In this document: in pieces, positions 23,553 through 23,564 of the stretch
Layout of the letters: every line of letters starts with the position of its first letter
How positions within the stretch are numbered: the first letter of the stretch is position 1
From: JBBIGV01 sp037447335
GTDB taxonomy: Bacteria; Bacteroidota; Ignavibacteria; Ignavibacteriales; Ignavibacteriaceae
Length of the DNA: 23,564 bases
Direction of reading: 5' to 3'
NCBI GenBank assembly: GCA_037447335.1
Contig: JBBIGV010000059.1
Coordinates: forward strand, 1 to 23,564
Translations under genes and position numbers: made by a program
The notes under the pieces: generated by a model
What the model saw: the letters and a program-made list of their open reading frames with translations, nothing else
The model's database searches: none
What the model was told of the DNA's origin: nothing

Positions 23553-23564
23553 AGTGTATGATGA

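Noticed and set aside
1..23564. CRISPR arrays, tRNA or rRNA genes, integrases or transposases
   Set aside because: None were found on reading both strands; the only repeats are the palindromic elements listed.

Overview
The window looks like a chromosomal segment of a low-to-moderate GC, Gram-negative bacterium of the Bacteroidota/Chlorobiota-Ignavibacteriota branch. The clues are a BamD lipoprotein, a secreted metalloprotease ending in a type IX secretion (T9SS) type A sorting domain, a DPP7/DPP11-type S46 peptidase, and an ACR3/YeeE arsenic-thiol cluster. The taxon is an inference; there is no rRNA or tRNA in the window.

Region 1 (1-11,342, + strand) is one tightly packed, probably co-transcribed run. 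It holds an exported C-terminally anchored protein, bamD, a hotdog acyl-CoA thioesterase, an FG-GAP beta-propeller protein, a T9SS-type metalloprotease, and then the cytochrome c maturation genes ccmA, ccmB, ccmC, a 50-residue ccmD (TTG start), ccmE and ccmF. Several joints overlap (TTGA, ATGA, 8 and 25 nt). A hicB-hicA toxin-antitoxin pair sits between ccmE and ccmF, with the toxin gene frameshifted. CcmE has Cys instead of His at the haem-binding site (CxxxY), and no ccmG, ccmH or ccmI is present, which matches the System I* variant. A strong hairpin terminator closes the run.

Region 2 (11,389-16,400): a SpoVG-like gene on the minus strand, a 388-bp divergent intergenic region, an S46 dipeptidyl peptidase with the Arg that marks Asp/Glu-specific DPP11, an AbgT-family transporter, a terminator, and an in-frame internally deleted DASS (SLC13-like) transporter remnant.

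Region 3 (16,537-23,564, minus strand, read right to left) is an arsenic and thiol-redox operon: a permease running off the right edge, thioredoxin-coupled arsenate reductase arsC, a small thioredoxin, two YeeE/YedE sulfur-transport-like proteins, the ACR3 arsenite exporter, a secreted protein with a CYC-x4-C cluster, a cytoplasmic CGGC thioredoxin-fold protein, a second small thioredoxin, a periplasmic CIPC thioredoxin, CcdA and a TlpA-like protein. The likely logic is arsenate reduction and arsenite export, with CcdA and several thioredoxin-fold proteins carrying thiol electrons to the periplasm, and YeeE-type proteins handling a sulfur compound.

Region 3 carries an unusual density of single-base lesions at conserved positions: a frameshift at a catalytic Cys of CcdA, two in-frame TGA codons (one at a conserved Gly of the permease, one in YeeE), a start codon changed to AAG in one thioredoxin and a probable ATA start in another. 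Four palindromic intergenic repeats, two of them copies of one element, fill most gaps in this operon. Either this stretch is decaying or the assembly is error-rich here; raw reads would decide.
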